Shown: piece after piece, positions 1 through 11,280 of the stretch
Layout of the letters: each line of letters begins with the position of its first letter
Position numbering within the stretch: the stretch's first letter is position 1
NCBI GenBank assembly: GCA_025200525.1
Contig: CM045762.1
Coordinates: 62,001-126,000, forward strand
Direction of reading: 5' to 3'
Source: Camellia lanceoleosa
Lineage: Eukaryota > Streptophyta > Magnoliopsida > Ericales > Theaceae
DNA length: 64,000 nucleotides
Notes under the pieces: model-generated
Seen by the model: the letters and a program-made list of their open reading frames with translations, nothing else
What the model was told of the DNA's origin: nothing
The model's database searches: none
Program-made: the position numbers and the translations under genes

Positions 1-1377
1 CGCCGGACAAGGGCCTTGTGCTAAGGATGCCACGAATACATTTCAGAAACTTGAACAATCATTCATTGTACAGAATAAAACATTAGATAAAACAAATCTT
101 AATTCATGTCATTCAGAAAATAATTAAAGTTGAACATAGTTTTACTACATTATTACTCACAGATGGCTCCGCTAGCAGATCAGATAATGCAGACAAATCA
201 GTTAGATCAGGCAAACGATAGTGCGTGACCTACACAAACACATAACATATACACATTGAAACACAATATTAATTCCTTGATCAAACTTGACTTTTCTTGT
301 CTTCTATTTAAATAATCCGAAGGTCTACTAAGCTTAATGTTCCTTTATTCAAAGGAATCGGGTTCTCATTTCACATATTCTTTCATTACTAAATTATTCT
401 TTTCTATATAAACCAATTTCTTACTTGGCTTCTTAATCAATTATTACTAAGTCAATGACTTATTCTTGAACCAACTAATTTATGTTGATTGGTAGTTTAT
501 TAATCTTGTTAAGTTATAATTCTTGCCTAAGAATGCTTCAAAGTGAAAAAGAATGGAAATCGACATATGAAACAACTTTTCAAAATTTTCTGAAACAGGA
601 CTGTTCGCTCGAGCGGACCCCTTGGTCTGCAAAAATACCGATTGCTTGCATTCTACGCTTGAGTGACGACTTCTTCGCTCGAGCGATGGTGACGAATTCT
701 GGGTTTTCTAGAATGTTATTTAAATTTCAAAACAAATTACCAAGGCTCCAAATTCACGCATGACTCATTCGAATATTCAAAAATATTTCCAATTACATTT
801 ATTTAAAGTTAATTCCACTTATACTTCAAAATTCCATAATTTTAATTCACATTTAAACCTCGGATGTCACATTTAAAAATCATCTTTCAATTCTTTTTTT
901 GTTTCACGAAACTTAAAATTGAATCTATAAGGCTCTTTTCACAAATATTTGCATGTATAAAATTAAATCAAAATCAAACTAATTTTTGACTCTCAAATAT
1001 AAATTACAATATATTTCCATATTTGTCTGAATTTAAATTTAATTCTTTTTTTTTTCTCATATCAAGCCCAATTTCAAACCCATAAATTCTAAAACATAAA
1101 TTAAGCTTTTAAAACCCAATTTCATGTTCAACACTAATGCAAAATTTCATAATCTTCAATAAATCATTGTTGCATGTAATTTTTGGAGCTTAATTTAACA
1201 ATAACTTCCCAAATTAAACCCAAAATAATTAATTTCTAATTTAACTTCTTGAACATAGCTCCAATTCTTCATTTTCTTTTTAATTACATAAAATTGACTT
1301 CAAGCTCTTTTTTATTTTCCTCAAAACATGAAATTAAAGTTATAACTTTCTTAGAAAATCAATTGCATGTATGAAAT

Positions 1378-2595
1378 TGTTGGAAAATTTGGTTTATAAG
1401 GCTTATTTTGGGCCAACTTTGAGCCCAAAATTGAGTGGGCCCCTAACGTCTTTTGGGGCGGGTCCGAAGAGGTGATGTGTTCCTTGCCGCGTGGCAAGTC
1501 ACATAGTGAAGACGGTTCGTGAAAACCATTTATAAGTGAATAGGAAGTTGACGTCATTTTTGGGTTCGAGGAAATGTGGGTTTCCTTTTAGTGGGTTGTC
1601 CCACATTGAAACTTTAAGAGAGCTTTTTTGTGTATATAAGCTCTAGACTACAACACTTGGGTTGGGCCCCAAGAGGCACCCCAAGTTTGTAGAAGGGAGG
1701 AGTTATGGACAAAGTGAATCTTGGCCCAAACCACCAAGATTAATTTAAATTTTGGGTGCCGGGCGCGGGTGTGGGTCGGGTCGGTTCTAATATTAATTTT
1801 TTAGACAAAATTTATTTGGATCTTTTCCAAAATTTCTTGCGGGAAAAATTAATTTAAATTTTGTAATTCGAATTTGAATTTGAATTCAAATTCTTGTCCA
1901 ATAGTTGTGCCTCCTTCTGCCCGAATTTCCTATAGTAACTGCCGAACATATTAAATCAGTTTCAGATCTGTTATACAGTCAAAACAGGTCTTAATTTGTT
2001 GCACCTAGACAGATTGAATTTCGGACCGATCATACAGTCCAAACAGGTCTTAATCTGTTGCACGTGGATAGATTGAATTTGATGATTCAAATTCAATCAG
2101 TAGCTTGAATGTAGCTTATTTAACTGTGGCGCTTCAGACTGCTCGCTTTAAATCGTGATCTATTCACTTCCTTGGTACTTGTTCGGGTCAAACTTTTTGC
2201 CTATAAATACCAACATTCCAGCAGTGTTATAGCATCCGAAAAAATCAGTCTAAAAATTCCTTTTATTGTCCTACTTTGCTCATTTGGTGCATTGTTCTTC
2301 ATTTTAGTTTTAGAGAAAATTAAAGAGAGTTTAGAACACAGGGTTCTAGTTCGTCGGACAAATTTGTTTGGAGTGCTACTACAAATTTGTGAAGATCATT
2401 GTATCCTGAGAGATAGACGCCACTAGTCCGTAAGCACCGAAGCGGGGCGAATCTGTCTTAAGGACAGAGTGTCACACACTCGACTTTGTCTATTATTTTT
2501 CCATTCGATTTGATAAATAAATTCTGTAAGTTATTTATTTTATTTAACTGATTTTATTTCAATTTATTTTATTTACACAAAAGATTGTTCCAACA
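1378..2595 (+). mobile_element. Solo LTR nested in the left LARD LTR
   Basis: The right LARD LTR reads straight through at 9965-9975, where this copy has an extra 1218 bp beginning TGTTGG and ending CCAACA. The flanks GAAAT (1373-1377) and GAAAC (2596-2600) fit a 5-bp target duplication with one change. TATA-like sites lie at 1631-1640 and 2201-2210 on the plus strand. No internal region is present, so this is a solo LTR left by recombination. TGTTGG/CCAACA ends are common in Ty1/copia LTRs, but with no coding region the superfamily remains an inference. Confidence 0.85.
1966..2083. repeat. Two-copy 59-bp tandem duplication inside the solo LTR
   Basis: The string ATACAGTC recurs 59 bp apart (1973 and 2032), followed both times by an AAACAGGTCTTAAT box and a GATTGAATTT box. 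The two units differ by scattered substitutions, so the duplication is not recent. Confidence 0.7.
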
Positions 2596-3210
2596 GAAAC
2601 ATTTATCAAAATCCAACCAATTCTACATTATTAAGCTCAAACCATAATTAAAATCTTGAATTGCTCTAATTTAGATTTTTATTAATTTTCCTCATATCAA
2701 ATCCAAATTCGAACTCATAAAACATGAATTAAAATCTCATAACCTTGAAATTCCATGATGCATGTTAAGATAGAATTCAAATTACATGGAAGAGTGAAGA
2801 AATTAAACTCAAATAATGACATGCCCAAGTTATTTCTTTGATTCTTCAACTTAATGTAATTTCTTCTTTCTTTTCTTAATTTCTTTCTATTCATCTAACA
2901 TTGAACCCAATTGCTTCTTGATTTTGGTTATTATATAATTAATCTACAAGAATCAAGCTTAAAATCCTTACCTATAGTCTTCAATTTGGTGAATTCCTCA
3001 TCAATCCTTCACTTTCCTAGCTTTTCTTTCCTTAGCTCTCTACCTCATCTTCAATTCTTAGCACAAAAGTGGGTTTCTCTCTCTACACTCTTGAGATCTC
3101 CAACTCACATTCTCTAGCTTTCTCTCTTTTCCCTTTTTGTGTTTCGCTTGAGCTTCTTCAACAGTTCCCAGCAAATTGAGAATTCTTCTTCAACAAAGAA
3201 ATGAGCTCTC

Positions 3211-3212
<2 letters not shown>

Positions 3213-3248
<36 letters not shown>
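3213..3248. repeat. (CT)n microsatellite
   Basis: An uninterrupted CT run in the left LARD LTR. It gives the serine/leucine-rich open frame at 3176-3508, which is not a gene. Confidence 0.95.
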
Positions 3249-3251
<3 letters not shown>

Positions 3252-4174
3252 TTTTCTTCTCTTTTCCTTGTTTTTTTTTAAGCTTCTTTTCCACTCAAAA
3301 TTTGTACAATGACTTGAGCTCCATCAGGTTATACACTCACACACACCTCACTTCATGTCATCAACATAGCACGCGTGTATACACACTCTCACAAAAAGTT
3401 CCAGCACAACATCCTCATACACATAAACACAGATTTCTCTGCACACACAGAATTCTCAGCACACACACCCACATATGTCCTCCAACTCTAATTCATATTA
3501 CAATTTAATTTACGGTTAAGATTAATTTAATTAAATAACACTTATTCTTAATAAATCTTGATTAACACATAATTAAATTAATCATAACTAATCATAGATC
3601 CCATAATTTAATTTATCTAATTGATTTCCATTAGGGTCCAATTAATTATATTAAAATATATCATTCTGAATCAGATTTTTAATCAAACTCCAAAAAGGCT
3701 CCAAGTAGTAAATTAAACTTATTTCCATCCTCAATTTTGGTTTCTCAAATCATTTAGGTCTTCAATTTCAGATTAAATTTCAAAATCTTCACCAATAAAT
3801 TACATATTCAATTGAACACCTCATGAATAAATTTAATTCATAATAATCTTAATTCCTAATTCGTATAACTTAATTAACTTCAATTCGGACTCAATTAATC
3901 AAATCTCAATTTTATAAATCTGAATCGAATATTTAATGAAACTCCCATATGGTCCGATACTCGAAATTAAAATAATTCAATTCACCATTTGTACTATCTT
4001 AAGCCATTTAGGCTTTCAAGTTCTAATTCCAAAATAAATCATCAGTAGAATCATATACAAATCAGTCTCCATAATTTTCATAAATCTCATATTAAATTAT
4101 AATAATTGGCAATTCAAATTCAAATTTCCTTAATTAATTAAGTGCTAATCATTTTACGTGATGGGGTCGTTACA

Positions 4175-4186
4175 GCCTTCCCCCTT
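4175..4186 (-). other. Polypurine tract of the LARD-like element
   Basis: On the minus strand this is AAGGGGGAAGGC, directly before the TGTAACG start of the 3' LTR. It is the expected primer for plus-strand DNA synthesis and fixes the element as minus-strand. Confidence 0.75.
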
Positions 4187-4500
4187 AGGAAGTTTGGTCC
4201 TCCAAACTGAAGATACTTGTATCAAAAATCAATTATATAACTTGGTCTCATTTCATTTCATTTCCTACGTAACTTCCTTTTTCCTTGGATTTCCTTCACA
4301 GATATTGAACCTATTTCCCAATCACTTAACGGTTAATAACCCAAATTGGTGATTCATTGTAGTCTATGCCGACATCAAAATATATCCCAACATTAATTCT
4401 GTAACATCAAACATACAATACGATAATACTAAATTAATCAATCACATGACTCACACAACTTTGTTTAACTACAGTTCACATACTCTCAAGTAGTCAAAGA

Positions 4501-4824
4501 TTTTTTTTTTTTTGGGTGAATAAGTCATAAATTAAAAGACAAGAGGATACACAAATACAGGAGGCATGCCCCAGGCCCTAACAAAACCTATACAAAACTA
4601 CCAGACATAGAAAAAAATGAAACAAAATAGCCCACTTGTTCAGGACTACCAACACAGCAAAAAACTGCCACCACAAAGAAGACTAGACTATGTATTCACC
4701 TGTTCATAGCCGCCATGGCAATCAAAAAAAAAAAAAATTCCATCTATTCAGATTAAAAGATTTTAATATGTTCAGGAACCTCATATAGATTGTATGTTGA
4801 ACATGAACATGAACATATTTTAAT
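4501..4824 (-). mobile_element. 5'-truncated LINE (L1-like) 3' end
   Basis: On the minus strand the segment ends in a stretch typical of plant L1 3' ends (GGCATGCCTCCTGTATTTG, then CTTATTCACCC) followed by a poly(A) of about 14 (plus-strand T run 4501-4514). The flanks 4488-4502 and 4825-4839 match at 14 of 15 bases (AAGTAGTC, A or G, AAGATT), which fits a LINE target duplication. A second internal A run lies at 4727-4738. The upstream end at 4824 depends on that duplication; otherwise the insert may end near 4740. Confidence 0.6.
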
Positions 4825-6660
4825 AAGTAGTCGAAGATTAATTCAAAAGGAAGTTCATGATTCTCCTTGCTTTTTCAAATAAACCAAAATATTCTGCTAA
4901 TGTCGTTTTATATAGGATTATCATAATTAAGTATTGATGCATCATTAATAACGAATACAAGTTCTTGATCTTTCAAGTCCATTGACAATAATAGTTCTGA
5001 CATTTCCTACGAAATTCGTAATTCATTATTTTCCAAAAGAACGGTCATTTAACTTTCATTGACCATGTCAAAGGTTCGTAAGTTATGCACATAATGTAAT
5101 ATCCCTAAATAAGGTTTCACATGCTAATCTATCACAGAAATTTCCAAGTTATATGGAAATGTAATTACATATTAATGGTCTCAGTTTCAAACAGACATCA
5201 TGGATACCAATTAATATAAGGCATTCCGAAATATAGGGACACATCGGATTCAAAACATGAGCGTATCAAAGTCATAACAGAAGCATATTTCACAAAAATT
5301 CATTGAGCCTTTTGTAAGTAGCAGATGTTGAGTTGTTCTCAAATAGCATTAGACTGGCATATAGATCACAGCTGAACTTATATACTTGTATTAAATTAAG
5401 TTTACCGTTTTTGACAATCTTCCTCATACTACTATTTCAATGTGGTGATTCAATTTCACAACAGGTCTACATTTTATACGGTCTCATTAACTTCCTTATT
5501 TACTTAAGACCACACTTATATAAATAATTCAAATTATATTGTCTTTATGCTTATTCCAATTCGTAGACCAATATAGATGTATTTGTTAACTTTGATCAAT
5601 TGTCACGCGATAATTTAGGACTAAACTTTTAATTTTCTCAAATCATTACAATTAGCCAATTAAAATTCTTATGTTCCCAAAGGTTCTTTAAGAAATATAC
5701 GTTTGTCATTCTAACGAAATTTACTTCCTTATTTCCTATTACGCTTTCTTTCTGCCGTTTGACACTAGAATTGAATATCTTTGCAATAGGTTAGGCTATC
5801 TAATATTGGATTTGAGATCTAAATTTAATTATGTGTCCACAAGATCATAATATCATTCCTTTCTATTCATTGTTCAAATAGGGAATTATTGTGTTTTCTT
5901 TTCTAGAAGTCCATATTTTGACTTTGTAGCTTAAGTAAATTATAAATGTTTCTTTCAATGTTATCAGAAGGTTCAATAATGATAGGATTTTAATAACTTG
6001 GGTTTTTCCTTTCTAATTCTCACAAGTTTCAGTCTCCTAATGTGGAGTACAATTTTCCTTCTAATCAAACAAGTTCCCAAAAGCATATAACTTTGTTAGA
6101 CTAAGCAGAAATCCCAATTATTTTTCCATATTCATCAATTGATCAAGTCTTGCTCACATTCTTCTAATTTTGATAATATCAGGTCAAGTCTTAAATAGCC
6201 AAGTAATGGTTCCTAACTTTATTAATTGTTCATGTATGTATATTACTATGTCGGAGTAACTTAAACATTGTCTCTTCTTTTTCTTTTTCTTTTTTTCCAG
6301 ATTCATAATTCAATATATCATAATTGGTCACTTTCAATGCTTTCAATGGTTCCATAACGATATGATTTCAGTAAATTAAGTCTTACTTATTCGGACATCA
6401 AGTAGGAAAATTTTCATTAGCTTAAAGTCTTAGTGATGCTCTAATAATTTTTAGCAATCTTAGGTTGAATTTCAAATAGCCAAATAGATGGGTTCTAATT
6501 TCATCAAATATGGATTAGGACCAATTCAAATAAAGTCACACATATATAAAATTTTAACTTCAAATTTCTATCCATGCATTTAAAGCATTCTTACTAATTC
6601 CTAATTTATAGTTATAAGTACTAACCTTTAACCAATTGACTCATTTGAGTTTTCTCCTGG

Positions 6661-6975
6661 GCTTTAGAACAATCTTTTACTAGATGCCCCATCTTCCCAC
6701 AATTGAAACATGCTCCGATAAGTCGATGACACAACTCATTATGTCACTTGTGACATGTTGAACATAATGAATGAAACTTATTACCTTGCTTAGAATTGCT
6801 TGACTCTCCTAGGACAAATTTCTTAGTCTTTTCCTTTGGTTCCTTCTTTGACTTCACACTCAACTTTTTTCTTTTGGTTTTGCGGTTTGTCATAGCATTG
6901 TTGCATAGCTTTCATTACTCCCTCAAGTACTTCTTCTACTTTGTCCAATCGTTCTGCCAAAGTCTCAACTTCCAT
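6661..6975 (-). pseudogene. Broken gag fragment with two zinc knuckles (LARD-like element)
   Basis: A minus-strand frame starts MEVETLAERLDKVEEVLEGV at 6975 and looks like a short coiled coil. It then breaks by stop and frameshift. In another frame it continues into two nucleic-acid-binding knuckles: one damaged by a stop (C-S-T-C, then H and C) and one intact, CFNCGKMGHLVKDC, of the C-x2-C-x4-H-x4-C type (around 6670-6714). This is the C-terminal nucleocapsid part of a Ty3/gypsy gag. The large capsid core expected upstream is not recognisable. The element could not make a working Gag. Confidence 0.7.
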
Positions 6976-7800
6976 ATCATTTTTACTTTTCACCATCTTT
7001 TCCTAATGATAGAAGAGGAGGGTCAAACACAAAATGATGGTTGATAACACTTGGGTTAATATCAACTGATTTAGAATATAACACAAAACACATATCATAT
7101 ACAAGAAGACATACACATGTAAGCATATAAGGACACTGGTAGGGTAAGCTATTCATTCCCATGGAATTTACCAAGAATTTCCGATTCGAAGCTATGTTGG
7201 CCAAACGTGATTCCAATCGGACTTCCAAGGTCATTCAACAAAGGCATGAGACTCTACGGTCTAACATTTCACATAATAGGTTCCCGCCAAAATATGCCAT
7301 CTTACATATCAAATAACTCTCTTATCCTCAATTACCATAGTTCCACATACTCCTCATATTCCATTGAATAATCAAAGTCCTCAATTTCAAAAATATATTC
7401 ATAGTCTAATTTGACATATAACTCATATAACTTTCATGGCTTTCATTAAAGATTCTAATTTCTTAGAACACCATGTTTCCACAAATCAACATACTTGTAC
7501 TCACCAATGCTTTGGTCAAAAATTTCGATTTCTTTATAACAGTAGAAATTTCAGAAATTTCATCATAATTCTTAGCTTTCAGCCTCATTGCTAAATTGAT
7601 TCAACACATTCCAGTTTCCTTATAATTATCAAAAGTCCACAATAGCTCTTAATTCTTAGTTTCAATACTTAAACATTTTACACAAACATATATACATATT
7701 TATAGATGCATAACTTCTTACTTACTTACTATATGCATGAAACTTAAATCCGTTCTAGACAGTCTAATGCACAATGGACACATGTGTGAGATATTAACTC

Positions 7801-7814
7801 GTGCTCTGATACCA
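7801..7814 (-). other. Primer binding site, initiator-Met tRNA (LARD-like element)
   Basis: The minus strand reads TGGTATCAGAGCAC, complementary to the 3' end of plant initiator tRNA-Met. It lies 3 bp inside the LTR boundary at 7818, as usual for chromoviruses. Confidence 0.9.
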
Positions 7815-8280
7815 CTCTGTCACGACCCAAACCCGCCCCAATAGGTTTAGCATCGTAACCGGCCAGTGATCATGGGATTACCGAAGGCCTCTAAGATAGA
7901 TTAACATAATATTAGGGGCTACCAAAAGCAAATAGCAATTATACAACATCCATTAAGCTGTGCAGACTTGTATGAGACAAAAAAAAATTTAAAACTTTAT
8001 ATACATACATTTACACTTCATCATATATATACAAACTAGACAGAAAAGGAACCTGGCCCTAAATACATAATAGACAAAAATACGAAAACAAAACTTGAAC
8101 TTTATACACGTAGCCACAACCACTTGACATATCCAGAACCTCCACGGAAGGCACATCGATTGGCTAACAAAATAAAGTCCAGGCAGAAGCTCTAGGCCTG
8201 GCCACGCCCCTGATCACCTATATACATAAATAATACGATGAGCTGGAGCCCAATGAATAAGAACAAAGTAAAGGGTTTTA

Positions 8281-8440
8281 ATGAATGATGTCCATCACAG
8301 AGTCAGAAATCATAATTTATATCAGAAACAGATTCTTATCAGAAACAGAGTCTTATGCATATTCATATTACAAATCATAAATAGATTCATATACATGTTC
8401 ATATTCATACTCATATTCATATTTTGCATAAGATCATACG
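8281..8440. repeat. Low-complexity CATATTCATA-type stretch
   Basis: Irregular short repeats of CAGAAACAGA and CATATTCATA in the LARD LTR. They cause the isoleucine/phenylalanine-rich frame at 8281-8580, which I do not treat as a gene. Confidence 0.5.
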
Positions 8441-8547
8441 TGGTACACCCATTAGCGCTAACAAATCATATACAGAGCATTAAGGTCATACTTGTCAGTT
8501 CCATAAAGGAACCTCTGGTACCGGGCACTTGTAACACACCACAGTAT

Positions 8548-8633
8548 TGTTACCCCCGGGCAAGGGCCTTGTGCTCATGAACCATGGTGTTGTTACCCCC
8601 GGGCAAGGGCCTTGTGATAAGGATGCCACGAAT
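8548..8633. repeat. Two-copy 43-bp tandem duplication in the LARD LTR
   Basis: The string TGTTACCCCCGGGCAAGGGC begins at 8548 and again at 8591. It is a GC-rich island in an AT-rich LTR. The left LTR enters the window within the second unit (CAAGGGCCTTGTG at position 8). Confidence 0.85.
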
Positions 8634-10274
8634 ACATTTCAGAAACTTGGACAATCATTCATTGTACAGAATAAAACATTGCATAAAACAGATCTTAATT
8701 CATGTCATTCAGAAAATAATTACAGTTGAACATAGCTTTACTACGTTATTACTCATAGATGGCTCCGCTAGAAAATCAGATAATGCAGACAAATCAGATA
8801 GGTCAGGAAAATGATAACGCGTGACCTACACAAACACATAACATATATGCATTGAAACACAATATTAATTCATTGATGAAACTTGACTTTTCTTGTCTTC
8901 TGTTTAAATAATCCGAAGGTCTACTAAGCTTAATCTTTCTTTATTCAAAGGAATTGGGTTCTCGTTTCACATATTCTTTCATTACTAAATTATTCTTTTC
9001 TAAATAAACCAATTTCTTACTTGGCTTTTTAATCAATTATTACTAAGTCAATGACTTATTCTTTAACCAACTAATTTATGTTAATTGGTAGTTTATTAAT
9101 CTTGTTGAGTTATATTTCTTGCCTAAGAATGCTTGGAAGTGAAAGAGAACGTAAATCGAAATATGAAATGACTTTTCAAAATTTTCTGAAACAGGACTCT
9201 TCGCTCAAGCGGACCCCTTGGTCTGCAAAAATGCTGATTGCTTGCATTCTACGCTCAAGCGACAACTTCTTTGCTCAAGTGATGGTGACGAATTCTGGGT
9301 TTTCCAAAATGTTATTTAAACTTCAAAACACATTACCAAGGCTCCAAATTCACGCATGACTCACTCGAATATGCAAAAATATTCCCAATTACATTTATTT
9401 AAAGTTAATTCCACTTATACTTCAAAATTCCATAATATTAATTCACATTAAAACCTTGGATTTCACGTTTAAAAATCATCTTTCAATTCTTTCTTTGTTT
9501 CACGAAACTTAAAATTGAATCTATAAAGCCCTTTTCAAAAATATTTGCATGTATAAAATTAAATCAAAATAAAACTGATTTTTGACTCTCAAATATAAAT
9601 TACAATATATTTCCATATTTGTTTGAATTTAAATTTAATTCAATTTTTTTTTTTCATATCAAGCCCAATTTCAAACCCACAAATTTTAAAACGTAAATTA
9701 AGCTTTTAAAACCCAATTTCATTTTCAACACTAATGCAAAATTTCATAATCTTCAATAAATCATTGTTGGATGTAATTTTTGGAGCTTAATTTAACAATA
9801 ACTTCCCAAATTAAACCCAAAATAATTAATTTCTAATTTAACTTCTTGAACATAGCTCCAATTCTTCACTTTCTTTTTAATTACATAAAATTGACTTCAA
9901 GCTCTTTTCTATTTTCCTTCAAAACATGAAATTAAAGTTATAGCCTTCTTAGCAAATCATATGCATGTACGAAACGTTTATCAAAATCCAACCAATTCTA
10001 CATTATTAAGCTCAAACCATAATTAAAATCTTGAATTGCCGTAATTTAGATTTTTATTAATTTTCCTCATATCAAATCCAAATTCAAACTCATAAAACAT
10101 GAATTAAAATCTCAAAACCTTGAAATTCCGTGATGCATGTTAAGATAGAATTCAAATTACATGGAAGAGTGAAGAAATTAAACTCAAATAATGACATTCC
10201 CAAGTTATTTCTTTGATTCTGCAACTTAATGTAATTTCTTCTTTCTTTTCTTAATTTCTTTCTATTTATCTAAC

Positions 10275-10348
10275 ATTGAACCCATATGAGGATGTTGTGC
10301 TAGAGTTTTTTGTTTGAAACTGATAAAACATCCTCATATGGGTTCAAT
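10275..10348. repeat. 22-bp perfect fold-back at the left junction of the GC-rich insert
   Basis: Arms 10275-10296 and 10327-10348 are exact reverse complements around a 30-base loop. The left arm continues the normal LTR sequence (matching 2899 onward). Loop-side bases are the inverted form of left-LTR sequence near 3397-3420. This looks like a template switch or small inversion made when the DNA between these points was rearranged. Confidence 0.85.
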
Positions 10349-10369
10349 CTCAAAGCTCCAACATCATTG

Positions 10370-10654
10370 ACAATTTGAACCCAGCCCGACGGGGACCCGA
10401 CCTCTCGTCCCCGATAAGAGTGGTTTTTCCTCGAAAAATACCCCCGACGGGTCGGGGATGGTATTCAAAAATAAATCCCCGGTGACATTCGGGCTGGGGA
10501 CAGTGATACATATTTCATCCCCGACCCCGGCCCTAGTTAGCCCCGATTTATATATATATATATATTATATATGTTTAGTGTTTGGTTGAAAACAGCTCAG
10601 CAGCGCCTCTCTTACACTCTCTATCTCACACACTCAATCTCATACTCTCTTAGA

Positions 10655-10687
<33 letters not shown>

Positions 10688-11280
10688 TCTCTCACACTCT
10701 CTCTCTTCTCTTCACACAGACGCAGGAGCCTCCTCCAGGCCACCACTGCATCTTCCTCCTCCAGGCCACTGCCGCCTCCTCCAGTCCTCCTCCGTCGCCT
10801 CTCGTGGCCTCCTCCTATCGCCTCTCGCTGTCTCGTCCTCTGTCGGCTCCTCATTCTCCGTCGTTGCCTTTGGCCTTCTCCTTCCTCTACCACGGTAGAT
10901 CTGATAAGATCCCGCCACCGCCACCATTAATTTCCTCCCTCATTCCCACCAGATCTGTCTCTATATATTTATTTATTTTATTTTTTATTTTTTTTAATAA
11001 TATTGCTGTTGATGATGTTTTTGTTGATGAAAATGATGTTGATGATCGATGATGTTGTTGATGATGATTTGATATTGAGAGAGAAAGCTTGACAGAGAGA
11101 GAGAGAGAGTTATGGGGATTTTCTAGGGTCGGGGAAACCCGATCCCCGTTAGGGCCGGGACCGGGGGGTGAGGGGTTCCCCGCCGAGGATCGGGGCCGAG
11201 GACGGGGAAGTTTGTAGCTTCGGGGATCGGGGACAGGGAGGGTGATCCCCGGCCCCACCCCGCCCCGCCCAGTTGCCATT
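10370..11280. mobile_element. Non-autonomous hAT-like GC-rich insertion with gene-like cargo
   Basis: This segment replaces about 500 bp of LTR. Its right end, read in reverse, begins TAGGAATGGCAAC followed by runs of GGGGCGGGG and GGGATC. Such ends recur in plant hAT-type non-autonomous elements. The left end (TTGACAATTTGAACCC, then CCCGACGGGG) looks like a decayed partner, and I cannot show an 8-bp target duplication. The middle (about 10590-10930) differs in composition: a CT run, then CCTCCTCCAGGCC-type repeats, like the 5' exon and leader of a plant gene. This may be captured sequence. The open frames on both strands here are low-complexity and not convincing genes. Confidence 0.5.

Larger units (their letters stand above)
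1..4174 (-). mobile_element. 3' LTR (left, truncated by window) of a LARD-like chromovirus derivative
   Basis: This segment matches 8599-12047 over nearly its whole length, apart from one insertion in each copy. It ends in GGGTCGTTACA, so on the minus strand the LTR begins TGTAACGACC. A polypurine tract lies just outside it, which makes it the 3' LTR of a minus-strand element. About 780 bp of its far end lie outside the window. It is very AT-rich and holds a CT microsatellite and three CGCTCGAGCG-type palindromes (606, 656, 676). The open frames here are short and carry no recognisable domain. Compared with the right LTR, several differences are CpG to TpG or CpA changes, as expected for methylated repeats. 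Confidence 0.85.
4175..7817 (-). mobile_element. Internal region of the LARD-like element
   Basis: The stretch between the two LTRs is 3.6 kb of AT-rich DNA. Read on the minus strand it runs from an initiator-Met tRNA primer site (7801-7814) through a broken gag with zinc knuckles (about 6661-6975) to a polypurine tract (4175-4186). I find no protease, reverse transcriptase, RNase H or integrase motif. LTRs of about 4.2 kb around such a short core fit LARD or TR-GAG type derivatives. The LTR ends and the primer site resemble those of Tekay-1 and Tekay-2, so a chromovirus origin is inferred. Outside the gag piece and the LINE fragment I see only decayed non-coding DNA. Confidence 0.75.

Noticed and set aside
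3176..3508. 110-codon frame
   Set aside because: Driven by the CT microsatellite and ACAC-rich DNA of the LARD LTR.
6983..7234. 83-codon minus frame as a LARD gene
   Set aside because: No similarity to gag or other domains; lies upstream of the gag remnant in decayed leader.
7801..7814. Possible tRNA-Met gene piece
   Set aside because: Only the primer site complementary to the tRNA 3' end is present; no tRNA body.
10571..10930. Serine/proline-rich frames on both strands as a host gene
   Set aside because: Low complexity, frames on both strands, inside a GC-rich non-autonomous insert; kept only as possible cargo.
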